From NCBI GenBank assembly GCA_964537685.1, contig CAZICM010000008.1, positions 124,001 to 188,000 on the forward strand: DNA of 64,000 nucleotides, read 5' to 3'. This DNA is from CAZICM01 sp964537685 (lineage in GTDB: Bacteria; Myxococcota_A; Polyangia; Polyangiales; Polyangiaceae). Below, piece after piece: positions 34,207 through 43,677 of this stretch (position 1 is its first letter; each line of letters begins with the position of its first letter). The position numbers and the translations under genes are program-made. Below the pieces are notes generated by a model, which worked only from the letters and a program-made list of their open reading frames with translations, was not told where the DNA came from and made no database searches.

Positions 34207-34434
34207 ATGTTACACGAATTGAATGGGTTTGATCGGTTGCTTGAAACACTACAAAACGGCATGCGGTTTTCTGACAATACTGTGAAGTTTAAGGGGATTC
34301 TGGCCCGGCAGGTGCTTTACACACTGATACAGAAAGTCGGAAAGCTCCGTGCACAAGAGGATAGCACAGAGCTTGAGCGCTTGTGGCAGGATGATGCCAA
34401 CAACGAGACGGCCCCCCCCACCTCACTCCCCTAA
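34207..34434 (+). CDS. Small hypothetical protein upstream of rhuM-like gene
   Basis: 75 residues from ATG 34207 (MLHELNGFDRLLETLQNGM). GAGG lies about 11 bp upstream. The sequence is helical with KFKGILARQVLYTLIQKVGKL partly quoted (ILARQVLYTLIQKVG) in the middle. No family was recognised. It precedes the RhuM-like gene by 78 bp in the same direction and may be its partner. Confidence 0.45.
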   Translation: MLHELNGFDRLLETLQNGMRFSDNTVKFKGILARQVLYTLIQKVGKLRAQEDSTELERLWQDDANNETAPPTSLP

Positions 34435-34512
34435 CCCCCAAAGCCAACGGCCCGACCGCCTGCCCGACACAGATGGCAACAGCCTGCAAACAATAGACAC
34501 CTCTAATCTCCC

Positions 34513-35511
34513 ATGAGCGAACAAAGCCAATTTATTCTTTATACCGCGCCAAATGGCACGATCAAAATCGATGTCTTTTTAAAGGACGAGACCGTTTGGC
34601 TCACCCAAAAATCCCTTGCGGAGTTGTTTGCCGTCGATCGTTCCGTCATCACCAAACATCTTCGCAATATCTTTAAGGACGCCGAATTGGCCGAAGAATC
34701 AGTATGTGCAAATATTGCACACACTGCTGCCGATGGCAAAGCCTACAAAACCCGCTACTATAACCTCGATGCCATTATCGCCGTTGGCTATCGTGTAAAT
34801 AGCTTCGAGGCCACTCGGTTCCGTATCTGGGCAACGAGAACCCTGCGAGAATTTATCATCAAAGGCTTTGTGCTGGATGATGAACGCCTCAAACAGGGCA
34901 AGCAGGTCTTCGGCAAGGATTATTTCGATGAACTCCTGGAACGCATTCGCGAAATCCGGGCGAGCGAAAGGCGTTTTTATCAGAAGATCACCGATATCTT
35001 TGCACTCTCCGCAGACTACGATGCCAAGGCGCCAATTACCAGGGACTTTTATGCCTCTGTTCAGAATAAACTGCACTGGGCTATCACAGGAAAAACAGCA
35101 GCGGAATTAATCTACGAATCCGCCGACGCCTCCAAACTGAATATGGGTCTGAGCACATGGAAAGATGCACCCAACGGTAAAATCCTTAAATCCGATGTGT
35201 CTGTTGCAAAAAACTATCTGAACGAGGCTCATATCAAGGAGTTGAACCGCATCGTTTCGGCCTATCTCGATCTGGCCGAGAATAGGGCCGAGCGTGGCAT
35301 TGTGATGAAAATGGCGGATTGGACACGCTTTCTTCATGGGTTTTTAGATCTGTCTAATTACCCCATTCTCAACGACAAAGGGAAAGTGAGCGCCTTGGAA
35401 GCCAAACTAAAAGCGGAGGGGGAGTACGAGACTTATCGTCAACGGCAGGATTTAGAATATGTTTCCGATTTCGATCGGGAAATCAAACGTCTCGAAGGCA
35501 AGAAGACATGA
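34513..35511 (+). CDS. RhuM family (virulence RhuM-like) protein
   Basis: 332 residues from ATG 34513. The N-terminal domain (VWLTQKSLAELFAVDRSVITKHLRNIFKDAEL) is the hallmark of the RhuM family, a winged-helix-like domain first named in a Salmonella pathogenicity island. FRIWATRTLREFIIKGFVLDDERLK and YFDELLERIREIRASERRFYQKI follow as in the family. The C-terminal DWTRFLHGFLDL is also conserved. RhuM-like genes occur mostly in genomic islands next to restriction or toxin genes; molecular function is unknown. Here it sits in an accessory block with an Rpn-type gene. Confidence 0.88.
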   Translation: MSEQSQFILYTAPNGTIKIDVFLKDETVWLTQKSLAELFAVDRSVITKHLRNIFKDAELAEESVCANIAHTAADGKAYKTRYYNLDAIIAVGYRVNSFEATRFRIWATRTLREFIIKGFVLDDERLKQGKQVFGKDYFDELLERIREIRASERRFYQKITDIFALSADYDAKAPITRDFYASVQNKLHWAITGKTAAELIYESADASKLNMGLSTWKDAPNGKILKSDVSVAKNYLNEAHIKELNRIVSAYLDLAENRAERGIVMKMADWTRFLHGFLDLSNYPILNDKGKVSALEAKLKAEGEYETYRQRQDLEYVSDFDREIKRLEGKKT

Positions 35512-35650
35512 GCTAAGATCCGTCCCCTTATCTGGGTCTCTGCCCAGGTGAATCCTGGAATCCCTCCCCCAAGAAAAAACTCCCCTCCCAAAAAAAGATC
35601 GAAACAAAACCCGGATCCCCGCGTTCCATGCTCTGTCCGGAGGTTGATCC

Positions 35651-36817
35651 ATGCGCTTGTCCCGGCTTTGGACTTATCTGTTTGCCCTGCCGCTCCTTTC
35701 GGCTTGTGCCTCGCCGGCCCTCCAATCCCACCCTTCGGCTCCATCCCTTTCCCCCGAACCTGCTCAAGCATCCATTCCAAGCCCAAAACCTGTAGATCCT
35801 CCCCAAGAACTCCCCCTCGCCGTCGAACGAGGCTTCTGGCTTCTCAATGGTACTTTGTCCTTGCCTGCACGCCGCCCCGGCGAGCGCGTGCCCGCGGTCG
35901 TGATCGTTCATGGGAGCGGCCCGATGTCCCGCGATGGCAATATGAGAGGCCAAATCGGCCTGGGTTTTGGCTTTGAACTCCCTGTATATAAACGTCTCGC
36001 AAAGGCCCTCGCCGACAAAGGTTATGCCGTCTACCGCTACGATAAACGCACTTGCGGTAGCTTTAATGGATGCGCCGATACGGGCCGCCTCTCCGTCCCT
36101 TATGAAATGTGGGATGTCGAATTTAGTACCGGCGAATATGTGCGGGATGCTTCTCAGGCTTTTGATGTCGTATCCTCCCATCCGGCCGTCGATCCAGAAC
36201 GGGTGTTTTTCGTGGGGCATAGCGAGGGTGGCGAATTGATTCCCGCCCTTTTATCCGAGCAGCCCAAGGCCAAGGCCGGTGTGATGCTGGCGCCTCCTTT
36301 TCATACGATGGCCGTCGTTCTTGAACAGCAAAGTGAACGGGTGCGCTGGTCTTTTTCGATGGCCGGTAAGCCCGATCAGGCCGAGTCCGAAGGCAATGAG
36401 CTTCTCGAAGCCGCACGCGCGCTTCACCATGTCGAGCAGGGTACGCATTTGGGCGCTCCTATCCTAGGGCAACCTCCGGGGGTATGGGCATCTTGGATCG
36501 ATTATGCCAAGCGGGCTCCAGAGCTTGCCCGGCAACTCAACCGGCCTTTGCTGGTCTTGGGGGGAAGCTATGACTACAATGTGGCGCCCTCTGAAATTGA
36601 AAGCTGGGCGCGTTATCTTGAAAATGCTACACTGGCGGCGCATCGGGTCCGGGTTCTCCCCTGTGTGACCCATGCCCTCAATTGTATTCGCCAACCCGAT
36701 CCGACGCAGATTACCCCGGACGATATCGGGCGCGATTTATCGCCTGCGGTAGTACAAGAAGTGCTGAGTTTTCTGGACAACCACGCCTCCAAATCCGATG
36801 CGCGCAAGGCGAATTAA
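35651..36817 (+). CDS. Alpha/beta-hydrolase, lipoprotein
   Basis: 388 residues from ATG 35651, with GGAGGTTG upstream. Lipobox LSAC (Cys19) then a Pro-rich linker. The hydrolase core shows an oxyanion motif VIVHGSGPMSRDG, the nucleophile elbow GHSEGG, the acidic residue region LVLGGSYDYNVAP and a C-terminal His in VTHALN, so the Ser-Asp-His triad looks complete. The GSGP..RDG pattern is that of BAAT/'YqiA-like' secreted hydrolases acting on small esters; the substrate is unknown. Probably anchored to the outer or inner membrane. The next gene starts 39 bp later in the same direction. Confidence 0.85.
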   Translation: MRLSRLWTYLFALPLLSACASPALQSHPSAPSLSPEPAQASIPSPKPVDPPQELPLAVERGFWLLNGTLSLPARRPGERVPAVVIVHGSGPMSRDGNMRGQIGLGFGFELPVYKRLAKALADKGYAVYRYDKRTCGSFNGCADTGRLSVPYEMWDVEFSTGEYVRDASQAFDVVSSHPAVDPERVFFVGHSEGGELIPALLSEQPKAKAGVMLAPPFHTMAVVLEQQSERVRWSFSMAGKPDQAESEGNELLEAARALHHVEQGTHLGAPILGQPPGVWASWIDYAKRAPELARQLNRPLLVLGGSYDYNVAPSEIESWARYLENATLAAHRVRVLPCVTHALNCIRQPDPTQITPDDIGRDLSPAVVQEVLSFLDNHASKSDARKAN

Positions 36818-36856
36818 TACGTGACTTTTCGGTGCGCTCGGCTATGGTCGCGCATC

Positions 36857-37711
36857 ATGAGCGTCTCCTCCAACGAACAACTCGATGTTTTGTGGAATAA
36901 AGTCACTTCCGATCCCTATCCCAAGGGCGCGCTTCCAACGCGGGTGCCCGGAGCATGGGCGAGGCGAAAACTCTTTAGTGTAGGCTTTAACCGGGGCTCG
37001 TTTGAGCTGTCCGGCGATGAATTGCCGCCCGATCGTCCCAAGCTCGTTCATACCTGGGGGACATGCGCGCGGGTGCGGATGAAGATCGATGATGCCCATG
37101 GTTTTACGGGTATTTTGGAATCAGGCGGCGAAGCGTTGCTGCGCTTTTCAGATGCCAATGGAGGCGCGCGTTTTCTGCCATCCTTAGCGCTGAAATTTAT
37201 GATTCAAGGGCATCCTTCGCTGAATTTGCTTGCGCTGCCGATGACCTACCGGGAAAAAGGCGATCGGCATCCGATGTCAAGTGTTTTTAGCAATGGAACG
37301 CAGCCCGCCCGGGAACTGGATGCCAAGCTGGTTCAGCGGTCTTTTCAAAAAACGGCGGATGCGTTGGGTGGCACACGTTTGTATGCGGTGTATTTGCCGC
37401 TGCATCATCTGGCCGCAAGACACACGGATGGGAGGGTGGTCAGCTCGCCGGTGGTGGCCGACCGGGTTGAATTTCATCCGGCGGCGGAAGCCCGCGCCGC
37501 ATCCGATGGGGGCAAGGATTTTCGGGAGGCTTTGGCGCAAATTCCCAAAGGAACGAAGCTCTTTGATCTTAAAGTGTCCGACCATTTAGAAAAGCCGGCG
37601 GTGCCGCTTGGGGAATTATGGCTGGAAAGCGAGTGGGTTGCGTCGCGCTTTGGGGATGAACGGCTGTTTTTCGCGCACGATGTAGGGCCGACGGGAGACA
37701 AGGGGCATTAA
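36857..37711 (+). CDS. Catalase-fold-like hypothetical protein
   Basis: 284 residues from ATG 36857 (MSVSSNEQLDVLWN). VHTWGTCARVRMKI, ALLRFSDANGGARFLPSLALKFMIQGHPSLNLLAL and HPMSSVFSN recall the heme-binding catalase-like superfamily, where similar 'LR.S......P.LALKF..DG.PSVN' blocks occur. The usual catalytic His is not evident, so activity is doubtful. No signal peptide. Its stop overlaps the stop of the opposite-strand RND gene by three bases (37708-37711). Confidence 0.5.
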   Translation: MSVSSNEQLDVLWNKVTSDPYPKGALPTRVPGAWARRKLFSVGFNRGSFELSGDELPPDRPKLVHTWGTCARVRMKIDDAHGFTGILESGGEALLRFSDANGGARFLPSLALKFMIQGHPSLNLLALPMTYREKGDRHPMSSVFSNGTQPARELDAKLVQRSFQKTADALGGTRLYAVYLPLHHLAARHTDGRVVSSPVVADRVEFHPAAEARAASDGGKDFREALAQIPKGTKLFDLKVSDHLEKPAVPLGELWLESEWVASRFGDERLFFAHDVGPTGDKGH

Positions 37712-40700
37712 TCGGGCGATTCTTGTTGGGGGCTTGGTTTTATCTTGGCAAGGGCACCAAAGCGGCGGTATAGACTGGGCACGACAAACATATTCAGCGC
37801 CGTGGAACTCAAGAGGCCGCATAGAATCACCACAGCCATGGGGGCTTGAATTTCGCTGCCCGGCTCTCCCGCACCCAGGGCCAGCGGAACAAGACCAAGA
37901 CCGGCGGCAAGGGCCGTCATCAGGATGGGAATCAGCCGCTCCTGGGCACCGCGCCGCACAGCCTCGCTGATATCGGTCACGCCTTCTTCATGCACCAGAT
38001 TCCGAATATGGGAAATCAGCATGATTCCATTGCGAGTCGCAATCCCAAACAGCGTAATAAAGCCGACCAGCGATGCAATCGAGAGCACGCCCCCTTGAAG
38101 AAATACACCGGCCGCGCCTCCGATAAGGGCTAGGGGGAGATTGAGCATAATCAAAATCGCGTCCTTGGTCGAGCCAAAGGCCGAGGATAAGAGGCCCAGC
38201 ATGCCCAAGAGGCACAACAAACCCAAAAATCCCAGCGTTCGAGCCGCCTCCTCGGCGCTTTCAAATTGTCCGCCATAGGCAACTCTATACCCCGGGGGTA
38301 AGCGAACCGAGCGGTTTACTGCGCTTTGAATGTCGTTCACCACGCTTCCCACATCGCGGCCGGCAACATTGCAGCTTACGACGAATTTTCGCTGGACATT
38401 TTCACGCCCAATTTCATTGGGTCCCCGGTCTCGCTGGATATGGGCAAGCGCCCGAAGGGGAATACGTCCACCCAAAGGCGTGCTAATCATCAGTTCTTGA
38501 ATGTCCTCAAGGTTTTGGACCCGGCTGGGTTCGGTCCGAACCACGAGATCAAATAGAATCTGGCCATCCATCACTTGCGTGACCACATGGGCACCCGCGC
38601 CTATTTCCAGGGCTTCGGCCGCATCGCGAACACGCATTCCATGGCGGGCAATGGCCGTTCGATCGAAGCGGACCCTCAAAAATGGGATATCCGATTGCTG
38701 TTCCCGGGCCAGATCCACCACACCTGGAATGTCCCGCATCACTTGCTCGATCTCGGCCCCAAGCCTCCGGAGTTCCGCGAGATCGTCGCCAAAGATCTTG
38801 ACGGCGATGCTGGCCCTCGTTCCCGAAAGCATATGATCGATACGATGGGAGATTGGCTGGCCAATGGTGATATTCATGCCTGGAATCAGCGAGAAATCCC
38901 TGCGTAACGCCTCCAAAAACGCCTCGCGCGAGCGTTTTGTCTCCTTCAGGGTCACTTCCACTTCACCCGAATTGACGCCTTGGGCATGCTCGTCCATTTC
39001 GGCCCGCCCGGTGCGGCGCGCGACGCTAACGACTTCGGGATGTGTGAGAAGAATTTGTTCAATGCGTTTCCCCATAGTATCGGATTCGGCCAGGGAGGTA
39101 CCTGGGAGCGTGACGGCGGCGATGGTCAGCGTTCCTTCGCGAAACTCAGGAAGAAAAGAGCGTCCAGCCAAGGCGAGGGCAAGCACGGCGCCGGCCAATA
39201 GAGCGAGAGATATCCCCGAGATCAAACGAAATCGGCGAAGTGCAACGTTGAGCATTGGGACATAGGCGCGCTTGAGCCAGCGGGCCAGCCGAGGTTCATG
39301 CGCTGTTTCCACGGTTTTTGAATGCGGGAGTAAATAGGAACACAACACAGGTGTGGCCGTGACCGCAACGAGCAGCGAGGCGGCCAGGGAGACGACATAA
39401 GCAAGCCCAAGAGGCTGTAAAAGGCGGCCTTCGACGCCTGAAAGAAAGAAGATGGGTGTAAATACAAGCACCACAACCAAGGTGGCAAAGACGATGCTGC
39501 TTCGAATTTCGCGGCTTGCAGCGAGGACCACGGCGAGGGCTGGGCGGCGCTGATCCGGGGGTAAAAGCGTATTTTCCCTCAGACGCCGCACCACATTTTC
39601 GACATCAATCACGGCATCGTCCACAAGCTCGCCGACGGCGATGGCCATTCCCCCAAGTGTCATGGTATTGAGGGTCGTGCCAAAGGCGCGAAGCACAAAC
39701 ACGGCTGTTGCAAGCGATAGAGGTATGGCGATCATCGTGACGGCACTTGCCCGCCCGCTCGCCAAAAAGGCCAGAACAATCACAAGAACGAGCAAAACCC
39801 CGTCCCGAAGCGCCTCCGCGACATTGCTGACCGCCGTTTCAATGAAATCGGCCTGCCTAAAAATATTGCGCTGAATAAAAAGGCCCTTTGGCATCACGCC
39901 GGAAATCTCGTCCAGTTCTTTAAAGATTCGCCGGGTTAAATCGAGCGTATTGGCTCCCGGCTGTTTCTGAATTCCGACCAGAACCGCACGTTGGGCACCA
40001 TAGGAGGCTTCGCCCCTTTTTAGCGCGGCACCAATCCTTAGCTCGCCAAGATGCCGGACCAATACGGGCTCACTATTTCGTATCGCAACAAAGGTTTCAC
40101 CGATATCCTCGAGCGTTTGCGCACGGCCAATGCCATGAATAAGGTATTCTTGGGCCCCTTCATTGACAAAGCCCGCCGACACATTGGTATTGGTTTCCGC
40201 CAAGGCATGAACCACATCCTCGGCGCTAAGACCATAATTCGCGAGCCGGTCGGGGTAGAGCGCGACTTCAAACTGCATGCGATCACCCCCTGTCACAATT
40301 ACCTGAGAGACACCGGGAACGGCCAAAAGCCGCCTTCTCAGTGCAAAATCGGCAAAAGTCCGGGCCTCCATCAGGCTCGCCTGTTTATCGGTGGTGATCG
40401 CCAAGAAGAGAATCTCCCCCATAAGCGACGAAATGGGAGCCAATACAGGCGGCTCGACTTCCGTGGGCAATGCTCCGCGCACAAGCTGAAGTTTCTCATT
40501 CACAATTTGGCGCGCGAGAAAGACATCCGTTCCCCAGTCAAATTCCGCGTAAATCACCGAAATTCCCGCCGCGGAAGCCGAACGCACGCGCCGAATACCG
40601 GGCGCGCCATTGAGCGATGATTCAATGGGAAAGGTGACCCTCGCTTCCAATTCCTCGGGCGCCATTCCATGGCCTTCCGTGAGCACCGTGACCGTCGGCG

Positions 40701-40830
40701 CCGTTAGATCGGGAAAGACATCCACCGGCATTTTCATGGCCGTGTAGGCGCCCCATAGAAGCATCACGCCCGCGAGCACCAGCACAAAAAGCCGATGCAC
40801 CAAAGACCATCGAAGAATTGCATCGATCAT
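37708..40830 (-). CDS. Heavy-metal-efflux RND transporter (CusA/CzcA family)
   Basis: 1040 residues from ATG 40830, with AAAGGA upstream, the usual size. Twelve membrane segments and two large periplasmic loops are apparent. Signatures: MPVDVFPDLTAPTVTVLTE, FPIESSLNGAPGIRRVRS, FDWGTDVFLARQIV and GELVDDAVIDVENVVRRL, the acidic TM4 motif that drives proton antiport. It pumps metal ions from periplasm or cytoplasm through a TolC-like channel. Third component of the CBA operon following the adaptor by 10 bp. The metal is not predictable with confidence; neighbouring His-rich tails favour Zn/Ni/Co or Cu. Confidence 0.93.
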   Translation of the reverse strand: MIDAILRWSLVHRLFVLVLAGVMLLWGAYTAMKMPVDVFPDLTAPTVTVLTEGHGMAPEELEARVTFPIESSLNGAPGIRRVRSASAAGISVIYAEFDWGTDVFLARQIVNEKLQLVRGALPTEVEPPVLAPISSLMGEILFLAITTDKQASLMEARTFADFALRRRLLAVPGVSQVIVTGGDRMQFEVALYPDRLANYGLSAEDVVHALAETNTNVSAGFVNEGAQEYLIHGIGRAQTLEDIGETFVAIRNSEPVLVRHLGELRIGAALKRGEASYGAQRAVLVGIQKQPGANTLDLTRRIFKELDEISGVMPKGLFIQRNIFRQADFIETAVSNVAEALRDGVLLVLVIVLAFLASGRASAVTMIAIPLSLATAVFVLRAFGTTLNTMTLGGMAIAVGELVDDAVIDVENVVRRLRENTLLPPDQRRPALAVVLAASREIRSSIVFATLVVVLVFTPIFFLSGVEGRLLQPLGLAYVVSLAASLLVAVTATPVLCSYLLPHSKTVETAHEPRLARWLKRAYVPMLNVALRRFRLISGISLALLAGAVLALALAGRSFLPEFREGTLTIAAVTLPGTSLAESDTMGKRIEQILLTHPEVVSVARRTGRAEMDEHAQGVNSGEVEVTLKETKRSREAFLEALRRDFSLIPGMNITIGQPISHRIDHMLSGTRASIAVKIFGDDLAELRRLGAEIEQVMRDIPGVVDLAREQQSDIPFLRVRFDRTAIARHGMRVRDAAEALEIGAGAHVVTQVMDGQILFDLVVRTEPSRVQNLEDIQELMISTPLGGRIPLRALAHIQRDRGPNEIGRENVQRKFVVSCNVAGRDVGSVVNDIQSAVNRSVRLPPGYRVAYGGQFESAEEAARTLGFLGLLCLLGMLGLLSSAFGSTKDAILIMLNLPLALIGGAAGVFLQGGVLSIASLVGFITLFGIATRNGIMLISHIRNLVHEEGVTDISEAVRRGAQERLIPILMTALAAGLGLVPLALGAGEPGSEIQAPMAVVILCGLLSSTALNMFVVPSLYRRFGALAKIKPSPQQESPD

Positions 40831-40840
40831 AAATGTCCTT

Positions 40841-42391
40841 TTAGTGCGAATGTCCGTGGGCAGGCACGGCGCCGCTTGAGGCCGCAAGCTTTAGTGACCA
40901 AGCTCCCTGAATAACAATATGCTCCCCAGCTTCGAGACCGCTCTGTACTTCTACATAGCCCCGATCTCGCACACCAAGCCGAACAATCCTGCGTTCAAAG
41001 GATTCGCCTTCAAGCTGAACAAAGACGACAAATACCCCGCCATCGTCCACCAATGCGCCTTCTGGAACGGCCAAACGCTTGTGTTCTTCACCATTGAGAA
41101 GGAATACCCGCGCAAAGGTGCCGATGAGCATTCGAGCCTCGGGATTAGGAAGGACAAAGATCAGGGGAAAGGTTCGGCTTTGAGGATCAATGATATGGCC
41201 TCTTGCCACCAGATCTTCCGCCTTGAGCTCAATCGGCTCCGTTCTGCCCTCCAAAGAAACGGATGCCCCATGGATCTGAGCCAGGCGCGCCGCATCGCTT
41301 TCAGGAACGCGGACTTCAAGCCAAAGGGGATCGAGATGCGTGATGCGCACCAGCGATTCTCCCGCTTCAACAAAACTGCCCGCGCCCGCCATCACCTCGG
41401 TGACATGACCCGCAAGCGGCGCCCGAATTTGCACCGTGCTTCCCGTGACGTCCGCCCGCTGCTGGGCCCCTCGAAACTGAGCCAAGCGTTTTTTAGCCGC
41501 CGAAAGCGCTGCCGAGGCTTCCTCCGCCGCATGCGCGGCATTGGTGACGCGTCCCTCGGGAACCGCTCCCTCATTGCGAAGGGCTTCAAGACGCTGTTTT
41601 TCCCGTTCGGCAAAGCGAAGCTCGATCGCGGCCGAATTGACCGACAACTCGAGAGAGGCTAGATCCGCGGCATCCAATCGCGGGGTTAAGCCCAATAATG
41701 GATCGTCGGCGCGAACTTGGTCCCCCATTCGGGGAAAGGCCCGTCCACTCAATAGCACCCGGCCCGCGGAGGGAGCTTTTACAAGCACATCGCCATCGGA
41801 TCGGGCGCGCAGATGTCCCATGGCTCGAAGCGAGGGACGCATGACCCGCTCCGTCACGACAGATGTGCCAAAATCAATAGGCCATTGCTGCTCCTTAAGG
41901 AAAGAAATACGGCCGGGGGCTTCCGGTTCTTCGGGAATGGCGGCCCGGGCGGCGGCCACGTTGTCAAATACCATCACTTCGCCCAAATCATGATCGGCCG
42001 AAAGACCGGGAGCCCTCACTTCAACGAGCAGCCTGCGCTTGCCTGAACTGGCAGGCTTTGCCACCGGCCTAAAGATGCCCGGCTTGGATGGGGCGCTGCT
42101 CTCAAAGCGCTCATCACCCGATTCAGAACGTAAAATAACATGCACCTGCCCTTCGCCAAGCGCTGAAAACCCCGAAAGCTTGGTGATATGCGCCGCACAA
42201 GGCGATTCTTGCCCTTTGACCAGAGCGCGCATTTCCATAAACAATTCGCTTGAATCGGTCCAATGGGTAAAGGAAAGCGCTGGTCGCTCATCGCCTGGGT
42301 CTGAGGAATGTTCATGACCATGATTTCCCCCAGACGCGGCCGAATTGCAGGCTGCAGCCAACATTAAAACCAAAATCCATAGCCATTTCAT
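40841..42391 (-). CDS. RND efflux periplasmic adaptor (CusB/CzcB-like), lipoprotein
   Basis: 516 residues from ATG 42391. Signal peptide and lipobox LAAAC (Cys15), followed by His-rich GGNHGHEHSSD, a likely metal-binding tail; the C-terminus also ends in AHGHSH. The core contains the lipoyl halves (VLVKAPSAGRVLLSG and IRAPLAGHVTEVMAGAGSFVEAGE) around a coiled-coil (RFAEREKQRLEALR), then the beta-barrel and membrane-proximal domains. It links the RND pump to the outer-membrane channel. Start overlaps the TolC-like stop by 4 bp (ATGA). Confidence 0.9.
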   Translation of the reverse strand: MKWLWILVLMLAAACNSAASGGNHGHEHSSDPGDERPALSFTHWTDSSELFMEMRALVKGQESPCAAHITKLSGFSALGEGQVHVILRSESGDERFESSAPSKPGIFRPVAKPASSGKRRLLVEVRAPGLSADHDLGEVMVFDNVAAARAAIPEEPEAPGRISFLKEQQWPIDFGTSVVTERVMRPSLRAMGHLRARSDGDVLVKAPSAGRVLLSGRAFPRMGDQVRADDPLLGLTPRLDAADLASLELSVNSAAIELRFAEREKQRLEALRNEGAVPEGRVTNAAHAAEEASAALSAAKKRLAQFRGAQQRADVTGSTVQIRAPLAGHVTEVMAGAGSFVEAGESLVRITHLDPLWLEVRVPESDAARLAQIHGASVSLEGRTEPIELKAEDLVARGHIIDPQSRTFPLIFVLPNPEARMLIGTFARVFLLNGEEHKRLAVPEGALVDDGGVFVVFVQLEGESFERRIVRLGVRDRGYVEVQSGLEAGEHIVIQGAWSLKLAASSGAVPAHGHSH

Positions 42392-43665
42392 GGTAATCCA
42401 GCTCCCATCCGCTGATCCAGCTCAATCCGCGTAAGCCGGGCGGCATGATCGAGATCCAGAGCCGTGAGGGCATCGTCCGCGGCACCTCGATAAGCATCCA
42501 ACAATTCGAGCAAAGTCATCTCGCCGCCTTCATAGCCGGCCAATGCAATGCGTATTAAATCCGCGGATATTCCAGCAGATCGCCGCCTAAAATCGAGCGC
42601 CGCCCGGCGCAGGCGAAGCGTTTCGGCATGCGCTCCAGCAAGTTCTCCGTCCGCCTCCGAAACAAGCAGGGCATGCTGACCGCGAAGTGCTTGGCTTTCC
42701 CCCTCGGCCATACGGGCCAGCCCCGACGATTGATCCCATAAAGGAATGCTCAGCGAAACGCCCGCCAGAAAGCCATCGGTGCGCCCTTGATTGGAGAGTT
42801 GAACACCTTTCCATCCTGCCTCAAGCCGAATATCGGGCATCCACCACCGAGAAAAGGCTTTCTGGTCTAATGATGCAGCCTCGGCCCGCAGGTGTAAGGC
42901 GATCATGTCCGGCCTTGAATTGCCTGCCGCGCGAAGCTTGGATAAGGGCATGGGGTCATTTTCAGGCAGCAAATTTCCCGTTACTGCCGTTACGGCGGGC
43001 GGTCCTCCAAGCACTGCCTCCAGTTTTGCGCGAACCCGCTCGAGCGCGGCCCGCTCTGTTTCAAGACGCGCGGATGCTACGGCTTGCTCCCGCTCGATCC
43101 TCCTGCGATCGAATGCGGCCGCATCTCCTCTTTTTTCACGGCGCGTGACAACCTCAAGCGCCTGGCCCACATGAAGGGCCCAGGCTTCAAGCGCCTTTAA
43201 ACGTTCTTGACGATAGAGCACTTCATAGAAGCGCTCCCGTGCATCCGCCACAATATCCAGCTTCACCGCATCGCCTTCTTTTTGCGACGCTTGCACCCGA
43301 GCCTTGCCCGCTTCGCGCCGAAGAGCGCGCCGGCCGCTAAAATCAAGGGTTTGGGCTAGCGAGAGATAGTCTTCTCCCGAACCCAATGGACCAAAGGTCT
43401 GCTCGCGCATATAGGAAATTTGAGGATTTGGAACTGCGGAGCCGGCTTGTTCGCGGCCTTCTTCGGCGGCCACTTTGCCCGTCAGGACATCTTGGAGCGG
43501 GGGACGCTGAAGCGCCCGGGCAATTGCCTCCTTTTCGGTGAGGGGCGGAGCATGCTCTGGAGGCTTTGCCTGAGCGCTTGAAACCACAAGCATCACCAAC
43601 AGCGCCGCAATGGAATACCGATGGCCACTCGGTTTTTTATACAAACAAAAAGCCTTAAGATCCAT
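42388..43665 (-). CDS. TolC/CzcC-like outer membrane efflux protein
   Basis: 425 residues from ATG 43665. A signal peptide (IAALLVMLVVSSAQA) then two OEP repeats with PNPQISYMREQTFGPLG, SLAQTLDFSGRRALRRE, the coiled-coil helices and LEAGWKGVQLSNQGRTDGFLAGVSLSIPLWD. It forms the outer-membrane duct for the RND pump. It lies 12 bp after the M56 peptidase gene and overlaps the adaptor gene. Confidence 0.88.
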   Translation of the reverse strand: MDLKAFCLYKKPSGHRYSIAALLVMLVVSSAQAKPPEHAPPLTEKEAIARALQRPPLQDVLTGKVAAEEGREQAGSAVPNPQISYMREQTFGPLGSGEDYLSLAQTLDFSGRRALRREAGKARVQASQKEGDAVKLDIVADARERFYEVLYRQERLKALEAWALHVGQALEVVTRREKRGDAAAFDRRRIEREQAVASARLETERAALERVRAKLEAVLGGPPAVTAVTGNLLPENDPMPLSKLRAAGNSRPDMIALHLRAEAASLDQKAFSRWWMPDIRLEAGWKGVQLSNQGRTDGFLAGVSLSIPLWDQSSGLARMAEGESQALRGQHALLVSEADGELAGAHAETLRLRRAALDFRRRSAGISADLIRIALAGYEGGEMTLLELLDAYRGAADDALTALDLDHAARLTRIELDQRMGAGLP

Positions 43666-43677
43666 GGGTTTAGGGCC

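Noticed and set aside
35528..36220. 230-residue minus-strand ORF over the alpha/beta hydrolase
   Set aside because: The plus-strand gene has a signal peptide and catalytic motifs; this is its shadow.
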